Shown: piece by piece, positions 24,839-33,823 of the stretch
Position numbering within the stretch: the stretch's first letter is position 1
Layout: each line of letters begins with the position of its first letter
Assembly: GCF_003967355.1 (NCBI RefSeq)
Contig: NZ_BIFH01000013.1
Location: forward strand, 864,651-928,650
Origin: Embleya hyalina
GTDB taxonomy: Bacteria; Actinomycetota; Actinomycetes; Streptomycetales; Streptomycetaceae
Direction of reading: 5' to 3'
DNA: 64,000 nucleotides
Program-made: the position numbers and the translations under genes
The notes under the pieces: generated by a model
Seen by the model: the letters and a program-made list of their open reading frames with translations, nothing else
The model's database searches: none
What the model was told of the DNA's origin: nothing

Positions 24839-26866
24839 TCAGGTTGGTGTGGGGGCCAGGGGTGTGAAGGGTTGCTCGGTCCAGATGGTCTTGCCCTTTC
24901 GGCCGTGGCGGCTTCCCCACCGGCTGGTGAGCTGCGCGACGAGGAACAGGCCACGCCCGCCCTCGTCGCTCCAGCGGGCCCGGCGCAGGCGCGGTTGGGT
25001 GTTGCTGGGGTCGGTGACCTCGCAGACGAGCGAGGTCTCGCGGATCAGTCTCAGCCCGATCGGGCCGCCCGCGTACCGCACGGCGTTGGTGACCAGTTCG
25101 CTGACGATCAGCTCCGTGGTGAAGGTCAGGTCCTCGAGGTCCCAGGCGGCGAGTTGTGCGGCGACGACACCGCGGGCGTCGGCCACGGCGGCCGGGTCCG
25201 CCGGGAACTCCCAACTCGCGGTGTGCTCCTTCGGCACCGCCCGTACGCGGGCCAGGAGCAGCGCGACGTCGTCGCGCGGGGGCTCGCCGTCGAAGTCGGC
25301 GAGGAGCTCGCGCCCCGTGTCCGCCAGGGGACGGCCGGGTTCGTACGAGGCCGACAGACTCTCCACCAGCCGGCGAAGGCCGCCGTCCGGGTCGGTGTCG
25401 TGGCGTTCGATCAGGCCGTCGGTGTACAGGGCCAGGACGCTGCCCGGCTCGATGTCGACGACGACCGTCTCGAACGGGAGCCCGCCCACGCCCAGGGGCG
25501 GTCCCGGAGCGACGTCGACCGCTTCGGCGACGGCGCCCGGCGTGACGAGGACGGGCGGCGGATGACCGGCACTGGCCAGAGCGCAGCGCCGGGCCACCGG
25601 GTCGTATTCGGCGTACAGGCAGGTCGCGACGAACGGGTCCGGGCCTCTGCCGAACTGCTGGACCAGGTCGTCCAGGTGGGTGAGGAGTTCGGTGGGGTCG
25701 AGTTCGAGGTCGGCGAGCGTACGGACGGCCGTGCGCAGCCGACCCATGGTGGCGGTGGCGTACAGGCCGTGTCCCGCCACGTCGCCGACCACGAGGGCGA
25801 CCCGGAAGGAGGGCAGTGGGACGACGTCGTACCAGTCGGCGCCGATTCCGGCCCCGCTGCTTGTGGGAAGGTACAGGCCCGTCGTCTCGGCCGCCGGCGT
25901 GTCGGTCGCGGGCTCCGGGAGCAGGCGCTGCTGGAGCGCGAGCACCGATCGGTGTTCGCGGGTGTAGCGGCGGGCGTTGTCGACGCCCAGGGCCGCTCGG
26001 GAGGCGATCTCGGTCAGGAGGTCGGCGTCCTCCGCGTCGAACGGGTCCGGTTGGTCCGTGCGCCAGACGATGACGGTGCCGAGGACCAGTCCGCGTGCGA
26101 ACAGCGGGGCCCACATCGCCGAGTGGAGGGAATCGGGAAGGCGCCTCGGCTCCTGGAAGACGGTGCTCACCTTCGCCACGTCGAAAACGGCCGCCCGGCC
26201 GTGTCGGATGTCCCGCAGCGCGCGCGTGGCCAGCATGGGTGGCATGGTCTGGCCCGGCTGTACGAGATGGGCGGGCCAGGTTCCGGTGGCCGAGGCCACC
26301 GCTGTCCGGCGCAGGTGTGGGTCTCCTCCGCCGTGGATCTTCGGCGGCTCGTCCCCGTCGAGCACGCCGTCGGCGAGTTCGACGGCGGCGAGGTCGCCCA
26401 GGGCGGGGACGAGGACGTCCGCCAAGTCCTGCGCGGTGCGCGCCGCGTCGAGCGAGCCGCCGACCCGGACGGCGGCCTCGTGCAACAGATCCCGATCGCG
26501 GCGGGCCCGGAGGGTGGGCCCGCCCGGGGCCGCCCCGGTCGTGGGAGTGGGATCGGCGGGGACGAGCAGGACGAGGTGCTCGCCGGAGGGCTCCAGCGGC
26601 AGCACCCGCAGCGTCGCGTCGACGGGGGCCCCGACCCGGCGGGCGAAGCGTGCCCGGCCCTCGGCCGGGACGCCGGCGTCGGCGTGCGCCTCCCGGCCGC
26701 CGTCGGCGAGCAGGGACGCGAACGGGCGGCCGCATACCTGTTCGGCGGTCCGGTCCAGCAGTTCGGCGGCGGCCCCGGACCAGCGCAGCACGTGACCGTG
26801 GTCGTCCACTACGACGGCTGCGAAGGCGAACGTAGGTGCCGCGTCACCGGCGGCGGACCCGACCAT
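24839..26866 (-). CDS. PAS-GAF-SpoIIE phosphatase-HATPase regulator
   Basis: A 675-aa signalling protein. Order: PAS domain (about 10-75, AFAAVVVDDHGHVLRWSGAA), GAF domain (about 125-290, MWAPLFARGLVLGTVIVWRT), PP2C/SpoIIE phosphatase (about 300-525, GADWYDVVPLP, VGDVAGHGLYATATM, LYTDGLIE, DDVALLLAR) and an anti-sigma-type HATPase (about 545-670, ELIVSELVTNAVRYAGGP, GGRGLFLVAQLTSRWG). Such proteins act in sigma-factor partner-switching. The HATPase has the N-box Asn. The start with AAGGAG 6 nt upstream is preferred over earlier in-frame ATGs. The kinase pseudogene follows 77 nt downstream. Confidence 0.92.
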   Translation of the reverse strand: MVGSAAGDAAPTFAFAAVVVDDHGHVLRWSGAAAELLDRTAEQVCGRPFASLLADGGREAHADAGVPAEGRARFARRVGAPVDATLRVLPLEPSGEHLVLLVPADPTPTTGAAPGGPTLRARRDRDLLHEAAVRVGGSLDAARTAQDLADVLVPALGDLAAVELADGVLDGDEPPKIHGGGDPHLRRTAVASATGTWPAHLVQPGQTMPPMLATRALRDIRHGRAAVFDVAKVSTVFQEPRRLPDSLHSAMWAPLFARGLVLGTVIVWRTDQPDPFDAEDADLLTEIASRAALGVDNARRYTREHRSVLALQQRLLPEPATDTPAAETTGLYLPTSSGAGIGADWYDVVPLPSFRVALVVGDVAGHGLYATATMGRLRTAVRTLADLELDPTELLTHLDDLVQQFGRGPDPFVATCLYAEYDPVARRCALASAGHPPPVLVTPGAVAEAVDVAPGPPLGVGGLPFETVVVDIEPGSVLALYTDGLIERHDTDPDGGLRRLVESLSASYEPGRPLADTGRELLADFDGEPPRDDVALLLARVRAVPKEHTASWEFPADPAAVADARGVVAAQLAAWDLEDLTFTTELIVSELVTNAVRYAGGPIGLRLIRETSLVCEVTDPSNTQPRLRRARWSDEGGRGLFLVAQLTSRWGSRHGRKGKTIWTEQPFTPLAPTPT

Positions 26867-27003
26867 GTGGCTCCTTGGTTTCGTTGCCCGCTGCCCCAAC
26901 GGTACGTCCGCCGGACGGGTCCGCGCTTCTCGGAACCGGCCTTGCCGACGTCGCTCCCGCGCACGACCGGTCCCGACCGGGCGCCGCGGTCCGACGTCAC
27001 CCT

Positions 27004-27066
27004 CGTGGGACCGTGCACATGGTCTTTCAGGATCCCCACGCGAGCCTCGACCCGACGCGAGGCGTG
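27004..27066 (+). pseudogene. Relic of an ABC transporter ATPase (Q-loop segment)
   Basis: One frame reads RGTVHMVFQDPHASLDPTRG, almost exactly the Q-loop region of oligopeptide ABC ATPases (VQMVFQDPYASLNPR). No Walker A, signature or Walker B is found on either side, so only about 20 codons survive between two unrelated genes. It differs in sequence from the DppF-like copy at 14 kb. Confidence 0.55.
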
Positions 27067-27080
27067 TCGTGTCGTCGGGC

Positions 27081-28064
27081 CTACTCGGCGGCTTTCGCGG
27101 CCAGTTCGTAGCAGCGGATGCGTGCGTCGGCGTCGTGGACGGAGGCGTACAGCATCAGTTCGTCCGCGCCGGTCCGCGCCACGATCTCCGCGAACCGCCG
27201 CCGTACGGTCGTGACCGTGCCGCGTGCCTGTGCCGCACCGGTGGCCTCCACCCGGGCGCGGGTCTGCTCCGGGATCTCGTGGACGGCCGCCTCCTCCGGG
27301 GACGGCAGCGCCGACGAGTCCTGCCTGGATCGCGCGACGTCGGTCGGGCGGGCCAGGCGCGCGGCCTCCGCCTCGCTGTCCGCCACGACGGTCTCGACCG
27401 CGACCATCACGTGCGGCCGGTCCGCCCACCGGGACGGCGTGAACAGTTCCCGGTAACGCGCTGCCGTGGCGATGGTCCGGTCCGGCCGGATGTGGTGCGC
27501 CAGCGCGATCGGCAGTCCCAGTCGCGCCGCCAGTTCCGCACTGGCCGGGCTGGACGCGAGCAGCCACGGGCGGGCACCGCCCCCGTCCGGTTGCCGGCCC
27601 GCGATCAGCCGCACGCCGCCGTCACCGGAGAGGTGACGCAGCACGGCGGCCACGTCCTCGCCGTACTCCGTCTCCGTGCCCGGTTCGGCGCCCCGGCGCA
27701 ACGCCCGCACGATCGACCCGTCGAAGGTACCCGGTCCGCGGCCCATGCCCATGTCGATGCGATCCGGATGCAGCGCCGCCAGCGTGGCGAACTGTTCCGC
27801 GAGCGCCAGCGGCGCGTGGTTGGGCACCAGGACACCGCCGGACCCGAGTCGGATCCTGCTGGTCCGTGCGGCGAAGTGCGCGATCAGAACCGCGGGCACC
27901 ACGCTCGCGGAAAGCTCGGTTCCGTGATGCTCGGCGAACCAGATCCGCCGGTATCCGAGATCGTCCAGACGACTCACGGTTCGACTGGTCGCCGCGAGCG
28001 ATTCGGCGGTGGTGCGTCCCCGCTCCGCGATCACGAGATCCAACGCGGACAGAGAGATTGGCAT
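27081..28064 (-). CDS. LLM-class flavin-dependent oxidoreductase (luciferase-like)
   Basis: A 327-aa TIM-barrel protein of the group called MsnO8-like: SALDLVIAERGRTTAESL at the start, RIWFAEHHGTELSASVVPAVL, RIRLGSGGVLVPNHAPLALAEQFATL, RIDMGMGRGPG. FMN-dependent monooxygenase or oxidoreductase; substrate unknown. Start at MPISLS. Its upstream region carries the edge of the repeated segment described at 28084-28770. Confidence 0.85.
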   Translation of the reverse strand: MPISLSALDLVIAERGRTTAESLAATSRTVSRLDDLGYRRIWFAEHHGTELSASVVPAVLIAHFAARTSRIRLGSGGVLVPNHAPLALAEQFATLAALHPDRIDMGMGRGPGTFDGSIVRALRRGAEPGTETEYGEDVAAVLRHLSGDGGVRLIAGRQPDGGGARPWLLASSPASAELAARLGLPIALAHHIRPDRTIATAARYRELFTPSRWADRPHVMVAVETVVADSEAEAARLARPTDVARSRQDSSALPSPEEAAVHEIPEQTRARVEATGAAQARGTVTTVRRRFAEIVARTGADELMLYASVHDADARIRCYELAAKAAE

Positions 28065-28131
28065 GAGGTGAGTCCCTGTTTCCTGCCGACCGGGCCGAGC
28101 GGACGGGTTCGTGTGGGTGGTTCCCGGGGTG

Positions 28132-28162
28132 GAGGTGTGCGGCCGGTTCGGCCGCACACCTC
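28132..28162. terminator. Perfect 13-bp terminator hairpin after the VOC gene
   Basis: GAGGTGTGCGGCC (28132-28144), loop GGTTC, GGCCGCACACCTC (28150-28162), starting 9 nt after the VOC stop on the minus strand. A degenerate version is visible in the second copy at about 38740-38766. Confidence 0.85.
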
Positions 28163-28171
28163 GTGGGAGGG

Positions 28172-28639
28172 TCAGTCCTGGGTGTATTCGGCCGCGACGT
28201 CGATGATCCAGGTGACGCCGAAGCGGTCGGCGAGCATGCCGAAGGCGGGTGCCCACTGGGCGGGACCGAATGCCTCGATCACGGTCGCGTCCTTGGCGAG
28301 GCCCTCCCAGACGGGGGTGACCTCGTCGACGTTGTCGCCGCGGACGGACAGGAAGAACGGTTCCCGGGTGATGGTGGTGCCGTTCTCCCGGCGCGTGGTG
28401 GGGGTGCCGGGGGTGGCCGGTGCGTGCTCGCCGGGCACGTCGTAGGCCATGACCCGGAAGCCGTTGTCGGCGACGACCTGGCCGAACACGACGTTGGTCG
28501 CGCCGGGCAGTTCGGCGGGCATTCCGAAGTCGGCGTAGGTGGCGACGGTGAGCCGGCCGCCGAAGACCGACTGGTAGAACTCCAGGGCCTCGCGGGCCTG
28601 GCCGTGGAAGTTCAGGTGGGCGACAGCGTTGAGCGACAT
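28172..28639 (-). CDS. VOC-family (PhnB/glyoxalase-like) protein
   Basis: A 155-aa protein of the PhnB-like group: HLNFHGQAREALEFYQSVFGG, FGMPAELPGATNVVFGQV, PFFLSVRGDNVDEV and the C-terminal FGMLADRFGVTWIID. It forms paired beta-alpha-beta units; function unknown for most members. Divergent from the WYL regulator (113 nt), which probably controls it. A decayed copy lies at 38.8 kb. Confidence 0.88.
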   Translation of the reverse strand: MSLNAVAHLNFHGQAREALEFYQSVFGGRLTVATYADFGMPAELPGATNVVFGQVVADNGFRVMAYDVPGEHAPATPGTPTTRRENGTTITREPFFLSVRGDNVDEVTPVWEGLAKDATVIEAFGPAQWAPAFGMLADRFGVTWIIDVAAEYTQD

Positions 28640-28752
28640 CGTGTTCCGGTCCTTCGCGAGTGATTTCCGGTGCCGGAGGTTTCCGGCGACGGGATCGACG
28701 ATGTCCGAAGTACAGGTCGGTGAACGTCCGCTACTGGTGGCATGGTGAAAAC

Positions 28753-29742
28753 ATGCCGATCGCTTCCTCGACGACGACCTCCAGCCGGCTGCTGGCGCTG
28801 CTGTCCATGCTGCAGGCCCGCCGCGACTGGCCCGGCGGCCTGCTCGCCGAGCGGTTGGGCGTCAGCGCGCGAACCGTGCGCCGCGACGTCGACCGGCTGC
28901 GCGAGCTGGGTTACCCCGTGCAGGCGGTCAAGGGTCCCGACGGCGGATACCGGCTCGAAGCGGGCAGCCAGATGCCGCCACTGCTGTTCGACGAGGAGCA
29001 GGCGGTCGCGCTGGCCGTGGCGCTGCGGATCGCCGTCGGGACGGGCGCGGGCATCGAGGAGGCCGCCGCGCGGGCGCTGGCCACCGTGCGGCAGGTGTTG
29101 CCGACGCGGTTGCGGCAGCGGGTCGACGCCCTGGAGATCGGCGTGGCCGGGCGCGGCGGCGATCCGCAGGTCGATACCGGGATCCTGCTGACGCTGAGTG
29201 CCGCGGTCCGCGCGGGGGAGGAGCTGCGGTTCGACTACCGCTCACCGGGGCGCACCGAGGATGCCGAGCCGCGCCCGCCTCGCCGGGTGCAGCCCCATCA
29301 CCTGGTGGTGCGCGCCGGGCGCTGGTACGTCGTCGGCTGGGACCCCGACCGCGGCGACTGGCGGACCTTCCGTGCCGACCGGATGACGCCGCGGATCCCG
29401 AACGGGCCGCGGTTCGCTCCCCGTGAAGTGCCGGGCGGGGACGTGACCGCCTTTCTGTCGGCCCGGTTCAAGGGTTCCGAGAGCGTGGACGCCTGGCCCT
29501 GCCGCGGCGAGGTGATCCTCGGCCTGCCGGTGGCGGAGGTGGCCCCGTTCGTCGGCGACGGCCGTGTCGAGGAGCTCGGCCCCGACCGGACCGGGCTGAC
29601 GACGGGATCCTGGTCCTGGGCCGCCCTCGCGGCGGCGTTGGCCCGCTTCGACACCGAGATCGAAGTGGTTGCCCCGCCCGAGTTGCGCGAGGCCTTCGCG
29701 GAGTTGTCCCGCCGCGCCGGCCGCGCCGCGGGCACCGGATAG
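28753..29742 (+). CDS. WYL-domain regulator (YafY family)
   Basis: A 329-aa protein: DeoR-type HTH at residues 10-65 (RLLALLSMLQARRDWPGGLL, GVSARTVRRDVDRLRELGYP), a linker, then a WYL domain (about 140-215, LRFDYRSPG, RVQPHHLVVRAGRWYVVGWD, RTFRADRM) and a WCX tail. WYL domains bind nucleotide-like ligands. Start at MPIASSTTT; no strong ribosome binding site is seen. Its first six codons are repeated at 38944. Confidence 0.88.
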   Translation: MPIASSTTTSSRLLALLSMLQARRDWPGGLLAERLGVSARTVRRDVDRLRELGYPVQAVKGPDGGYRLEAGSQMPPLLFDEEQAVALAVALRIAVGTGAGIEEAAARALATVRQVLPTRLRQRVDALEIGVAGRGGDPQVDTGILLTLSAAVRAGEELRFDYRSPGRTEDAEPRPPRRVQPHHLVVRAGRWYVVGWDPDRGDWRTFRADRMTPRIPNGPRFAPREVPGGDVTAFLSARFKGSESVDAWPCRGEVILGLPVAEVAPFVGDGRVEELGPDRTGLTTGSWSWAALAAALARFDTEIEVVAPPELREAFAELSRRAGRAAGTG

Positions 29743-29783
29743 GCCGGCCGCCGGCGAACTCCACGGCCGCGAGGGCGCGCGGG

Positions 29784-30485
29784 TCAGGGGCTGTCCCGCG
29801 CGAGTAGCCACGCAACGACGTCGTCGAGGATGGCGAGCAGGTCGTGCAGGGGGTACGTGTGGTCGCCGAGTGCGTGGTGGAGTTCGATGCCGTCCACGGC
29901 CGCGTAGACGAACTCGCCGATCACGCGCAGGCGTTCGGGATCCGGCATCGGACGTTCGGGCGTGGCGGCGTCGCCGTGGATGGTGTCGGCGAACGCACGG
30001 ACCGTCCAGGCGTTCAGTTTGGCGAGCCGGGCGCGCAACGCGTCGTCGTGGAGGCCGAGTACGGCGATGGCGAAGTACGCGCGCGTCGCGTCGCCGTCCT
30101 GACACATGCGTCCGACGCCGTCGAGGTACGCCTGCCGGCGCTCGCGCCCGGGTCGCAGTTCGCGGGCCTCGGCGGCGAAATCGGCCACCTGTTCCTGGTA
30201 GAGCCGGTCCATCAGGGCTTCGATGAGTCCGTGCCGGGTGCCGAAGTGGTACGAGACCGTGGTCACGTCGACGTGGGCTTCGCGAGCGACGGCGACCAGG
30301 GTCAACCCGGCCGTCCCGGCGCGGAGCAGGACGCGGTGCGCGGCGTCGAGGATCGCGGCGGTCGTCCGCGGCGAGTCCGCGGGGCGACGGTCCAGCGGGG
30401 TGCCCTCCCCGGGGGCCCGGCGGACGACTTCGCGGGGCCGACCGCGTCCGCGGCGAGGCTGGGGTGTGCCGGGTGATGTGTCCAT
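29784..30485 (-). CDS. TetR-family regulator
   Basis: A 233-aa protein with a basic N-terminal extension (RRGRGRPREVVRR), the TetR HTH (TTAAILDAAHRVLLRAGTAG, VAVAREAHVDVTTVSYHFGT) and an all-alpha effector domain. It diverges from the hydrolase-transporter-LtrA set with about 97 nt between starts, so it probably represses that set. Its 3' end faces the WYL gene 41 nt away. Confidence 0.88.
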   Translation of the reverse strand: MDTSPGTPQPRRGRGRPREVVRRAPGEGTPLDRRPADSPRTTAAILDAAHRVLLRAGTAGLTLVAVAREAHVDVTTVSYHFGTRHGLIEALMDRLYQEQVADFAAEARELRPGRERRQAYLDGVGRMCQDGDATRAYFAIAVLGLHDDALRARLAKLNAWTVRAFADTIHGDAATPERPMPDPERLRVIGEFVYAAVDGIELHHALGDHTYPLHDLLAILDDVVAWLLARDSP

Positions 30486-30581
30486 GTCGCTCCGATGAAA
30501 TGCCGGCGAATTCTTCCCATGCTCGCGCGTTCTGTGGCGACTAGCGTCACCCGCCTGTCACGTCGCGAACGGGAGACACGG

Positions 30582-32330
30582 ATGAAGCATCTCATTGCGG
30601 ACGCAAAGTGGGGGATGACCCGGGCATGTCTGGTCGGCGCGAAACATCTCGCCTTGCCGTTCAAGGAACTGCCCTCGGCGTCGCCGGAGAGTTTCCCCAG
30701 GGTGCGGGTGGTGCGAGGCACGATGGTGCCGATGCGCGACGGCGTACGCCTGCTGACGGACGTATACCTCCCGGCCGACCGCACCGCACGGCCGTCCGGG
30801 ACCCGGCACCCGGCGATGCTGATCCGGATGCCGTACGGGATCCGCGAGGCGTACGCGTACATGCCCGCCGTCGGCCGTTTCTGGGCCCGGCGCGGCTACG
30901 CGGCGGTGATGCAGGACGTCCGCGGCCGGTTCGGTTCGCAGGGCGAGTGGCGTCCGTTCGTGCACGAGGTCGACGACGGCTACGACACGATCGACTGGGT
31001 GGCCGACCAGCCCTGGTGTGACGGCCGGGTGGCGATGACCGGCGAGTCCTACTACGCGTTCACCCAGTGGGCCGCCGCGGCGTCCGGCCATCCCGCGCTG
31101 GCCTGCATCTCGCCGGGCGACATGGGCCTGGACATGCACACGCTGCTGTTCGAGGGCGGCGCGCTGTGCCTCGGCAGCACCGCGATGTGGGCGTGCGACC
31201 AGGCCGGACGTGGGTTCCTCAACTGGCACCGCTTCGATACCCGGCATCTGCCGGTACGGGACATGGCGGACGCGGCCGGACTGCCCAGTGGGCTCTACCG
31301 CGAGTTCGCCGACCGCCCCCAACGCACCGGGCGCGACGACGACTTCTGGAACGCGCACGACTTCCGACACCTGCTCGACCGCGTCGAGGTGCCGACGATG
31401 GTGTGGAGCGGCTGGTACGACAACCTGCTGCCCGGCACGCTGCAGTGCTGGACGGAACTCGAGGAGCGCCGCCCGGACCTGGCGCGTCTGAGGCGCCTGG
31501 TGATCGGCCCCACCGACCACGAGACGAGCTGCGACTTCGACGGCAGGGTGGGCCGCGTTCCGATCCCGACCGGTCCCCGCGCCTGGGACCGGGTGTTGGC
31601 GTTCTCCGACGAGGTCCTGACCCGGGCCGACGGCTCGACGGCGGTACCCGTCGAGCTCGACGGGCCCCGGGTACGGGCGTACGTCACCGGAGCCGACCGC
31701 TGGCACACCGACGACGCCTGGCCGCCCCGCGACACCGCCGAACTCCGCCTCCACCTGCGGGGCAACCGCGAACTCACCGCCGGTGAACCCGAGGTCACCG
31801 AGCACCCGGCACGGTTCGTCTATGACCCGACCGACCCGGCGGCGCCGTGGGAGGGCAAGGACCTGTGGTCGATGACCAAGGCGCTGGCGGACCGCCGCGA
31901 TCTCCATAGGCGCCCCGACGTGTTGGTCTACCGCGGCGATCCGCTGACGGACGACATGGTCGTCGTCGGCCCGATCACGGCCACGATCCACGCCTCCACG
32001 ACCGCCGACGACGCGGACGTCACCGTCTCGTTGATCGACATCGCCCCCGACGGGTTCGCCCAGCTCGTCCAGGAAGGCATCCGACGCCTGACGCACCGCG
32101 ACCCCGCCGACGCGCCGACACCGGTGGAACCGGGGCGCCCGTATGCCGCGCACGTCGACCTGGGGGCCACCGGGCATCGCTTTCGCGCTGGTCATCGGAT
32201 CGGCGTCGAGATATCCGGCAGCGCCTTCGACCGCTGGGACCGCAACACCAGTGCGGGCACGACGACGATCCATCACGACGCGGTCACCGCGTCCCACCTG
32301 GACCTGCGGGTCGTGGGGAGAACGTCATGA
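30582..32330 (+). CDS. CocE/NonD-family acyl hydrolase
   Basis: A 582-aa alpha/beta hydrolase of the cocaine-esterase/glutaryl-7-ACA acylase group. Motifs: VPMRDGVRLLTDVYLPA, VMQDVRGRFGSQG (oxyanion strand), the nucleophile Ser in MTGESYYAFTQW, Asp near WSGWYDNLLPG, His in GPTDHETSC, then the jelly-roll C-terminal domain (HVDLGATGHRFRAGHRIGVEISGS). No signal peptide, so cytoplasmic. The start at MKHLIADAKWG follows GGGAG; ATG 30495 is an in-frame alternative. Overlaps the MFS gene by ATGA, suggesting hydrolysis of an ester or amide imported by that carrier. Confidence 0.88.
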   Translation: MKHLIADAKWGMTRACLVGAKHLALPFKELPSASPESFPRVRVVRGTMVPMRDGVRLLTDVYLPADRTARPSGTRHPAMLIRMPYGIREAYAYMPAVGRFWARRGYAAVMQDVRGRFGSQGEWRPFVHEVDDGYDTIDWVADQPWCDGRVAMTGESYYAFTQWAAAASGHPALACISPGDMGLDMHTLLFEGGALCLGSTAMWACDQAGRGFLNWHRFDTRHLPVRDMADAAGLPSGLYREFADRPQRTGRDDDFWNAHDFRHLLDRVEVPTMVWSGWYDNLLPGTLQCWTELEERRPDLARLRRLVIGPTDHETSCDFDGRVGRVPIPTGPRAWDRVLAFSDEVLTRADGSTAVPVELDGPRVRAYVTGADRWHTDDAWPPRDTAELRLHLRGNRELTAGEPEVTEHPARFVYDPTDPAAPWEGKDLWSMTKALADRRDLHRRPDVLVYRGDPLTDDMVVVGPITATIHASTTADDADVTVSLIDIAPDGFAQLVQEGIRRLTHRDPADAPTPVEPGRPYAAHVDLGATGHRFRAGHRIGVEISGSAFDRWDRNTSAGTTTIHHDAVTASHLDLRVVGRTS

Positions 32331-33823
32331 CGCGCGCCGCGAACGCCCGGGCCCTGCCGAGACGGGTGCGATGGGGGTACGGAGGCGGCGAGTGGGCCAA
32401 CGCCGTGATGTGGACGGCGTTCTCCACCCTGTTCCTCTACTACATGACCGACGTCGCCGGCGCGTCCGCCGCGCTCGGCGGAACGGTGGTGGCGCTGGGC
32501 ACGGTGTGGAACGCGGTCCTGCAGCCGTACATCGGCCGGCGCTCGGACCGCCTGCGCTCGCCCCACGGGCGCAGACTCCCCTTCCTGACGGCCGCGGCGA
32601 TCCCGTACGCGGTGACGTCCTGGCTGCTGTTCACCGACTTCGGCCTGACGGGTGTCGCCCGTGCGGCCTACTACACCGCGGTCGCACTGGCCTGGTTCAC
32701 CAGTCTGACCGTCTTCTACGTGCCGTACGGAGCCCTCGGCGCCGAGCTGAGCACCGACCCGACCGAGCGCACCGCCCTGTCGAGCGTGCGCACCGCCTTC
32801 TCGCAACTGGGCGCACTCGTCGGCGCGATCACCCCCCTCGCGCTCCACGACGTACTCGGCGACGCCCTGGGCGGGAGCGACAAGGCGGGCTGGTCGGCCG
32901 CCGCCGCGGTATGCGCCCTATTGGCCACCGGCGGCCTGCTGGCGACCTGGGCCACGGCGCGCGGCCGCGAACCGGCGGCGGAACCCGCGACCGTCCGACC
33001 ACGAGACGGCATGGCGATGGTCCGCGAGTCCCGGACCGTGCGACTGACGCTGGGCATGCTCGCGTTCGGTTGGGCACCCTTGAGTGTCACGGGCGCGGTC
33101 GCGGTGTACTACGGCGTCCATGTCATGGGCTACAGCGAGGACACCGCGTCCCTGGTGATGCTGACCTGGTTCGCGGCCGGACTCGCGTGGCTGCCGCTGG
33201 TGCGCCGAATGACCGACCGGATCGGCAAGCCCCGCACATACCTGCTGTTCACCGGCTGCTGGGCCGTGGTGCAGTGCCTGTTCGTCTTCCCGGGCCGGGG
33301 CGACGACGTCCTGTTCTGGACGCTCATCCTGCTCAGCTCGGCCGGCAGTATGGCGGTCGCCGTCACCGGCTGGGCTCTTCTCCCCGACATCGCCGACACC
33401 GAATCGGCCCGCACCGGGGAACGCCGTGAGGGCACCCTCTACGGCCTGGCGGCCTTCGCCCAGACCGCGCTCGCCGCGATCGTCGTCTGGATCGCCGCCC
33501 TTGCCCTGTCCTTCGCCGGGTACGGCGGCGGCGACCACCCCGATGCCCGAGCACGGCACACCATCACCGTGCTGATGTCCCTGGGGACCGCCGTGTGGAT
33601 GCTCCCGGGCATGTGGTGCGGCCGGCAGATCCACAACACCCTCCGCGCTTCCCAACCACCGACACAACCGGGCGCGCTCCGCCGGGCTTCGGCCGGTCCC
33701 GAAGTCCGAAGGTCGCGCCGGGGCCGTGATCGCCGCATTCGATTCGGGGTGAAAAACCCGCCCGTGTCGGACGGCGGGTCTTCGCCCGCACAGTCCGGCC
33801 CACCCGGATACTCCGCTGTATGA
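32327..33823 (+). CDS. MFS/GPH-type symporter
   Basis: A 498-aa membrane carrier with about 12 helices, of the glycoside-pentoside-hexuronide type. Examples are YMTDVAGASAALGG, the loop-2 motif GRRSDRLRSPHGRRLPFL, and FYVPYGALGAELSTDPTERT, which is diagnostic of GPH carriers. The last 60 residues are polar. Coupled by ATGA overlaps to the hydrolase before it and the LtrA gene after it. It probably imports or exports the hydrolase substrate or product. Confidence 0.87.
   Translation: MTRAANARALPRRVRWGYGGGEWANAVMWTAFSTLFLYYMTDVAGASAALGGTVVALGTVWNAVLQPYIGRRSDRLRSPHGRRLPFLTAAAIPYAVTSWLLFTDFGLTGVARAAYYTAVALAWFTSLTVFYVPYGALGAELSTDPTERTALSSVRTAFSQLGALVGAITPLALHDVLGDALGGSDKAGWSAAAAVCALLATGGLLATWATARGREPAAEPATVRPRDGMAMVRESRTVRLTLGMLAFGWAPLSVTGAVAVYYGVHVMGYSEDTASLVMLTWFAAGLAWLPLVRRMTDRIGKPRTYLLFTGCWAVVQCLFVFPGRGDDVLFWTLILLSSAGSMAVAVTGWALLPDIADTESARTGERREGTLYGLAAFAQTALAAIVVWIAALALSFAGYGGGDHPDARARHTITVLMSLGTAVWMLPGMWCGRQIHNTLRASQPPTQPGALRRASAGPEVRRSRRGRDRRIRFGVKNPPVSDGGSSPAQSGPPGYSAV

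Larger units (their letters stand above)
28084..28770. repeat. Segment homologous to 38687-38961 (intact copy)
   Basis: This span covers a leader, a terminator hairpin, the VOC gene and the first codons of the WYL regulator. It matches 38687-38961 in order and orientation. Examples are GGCCGAGCGGACGGGTTCG near 28094, GGCCGAACACGACGTT near 28483, and GGTGAAAACATGCCG at the WYL start. The other copy lacks most of the VOC gene. Confidence 0.8.
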
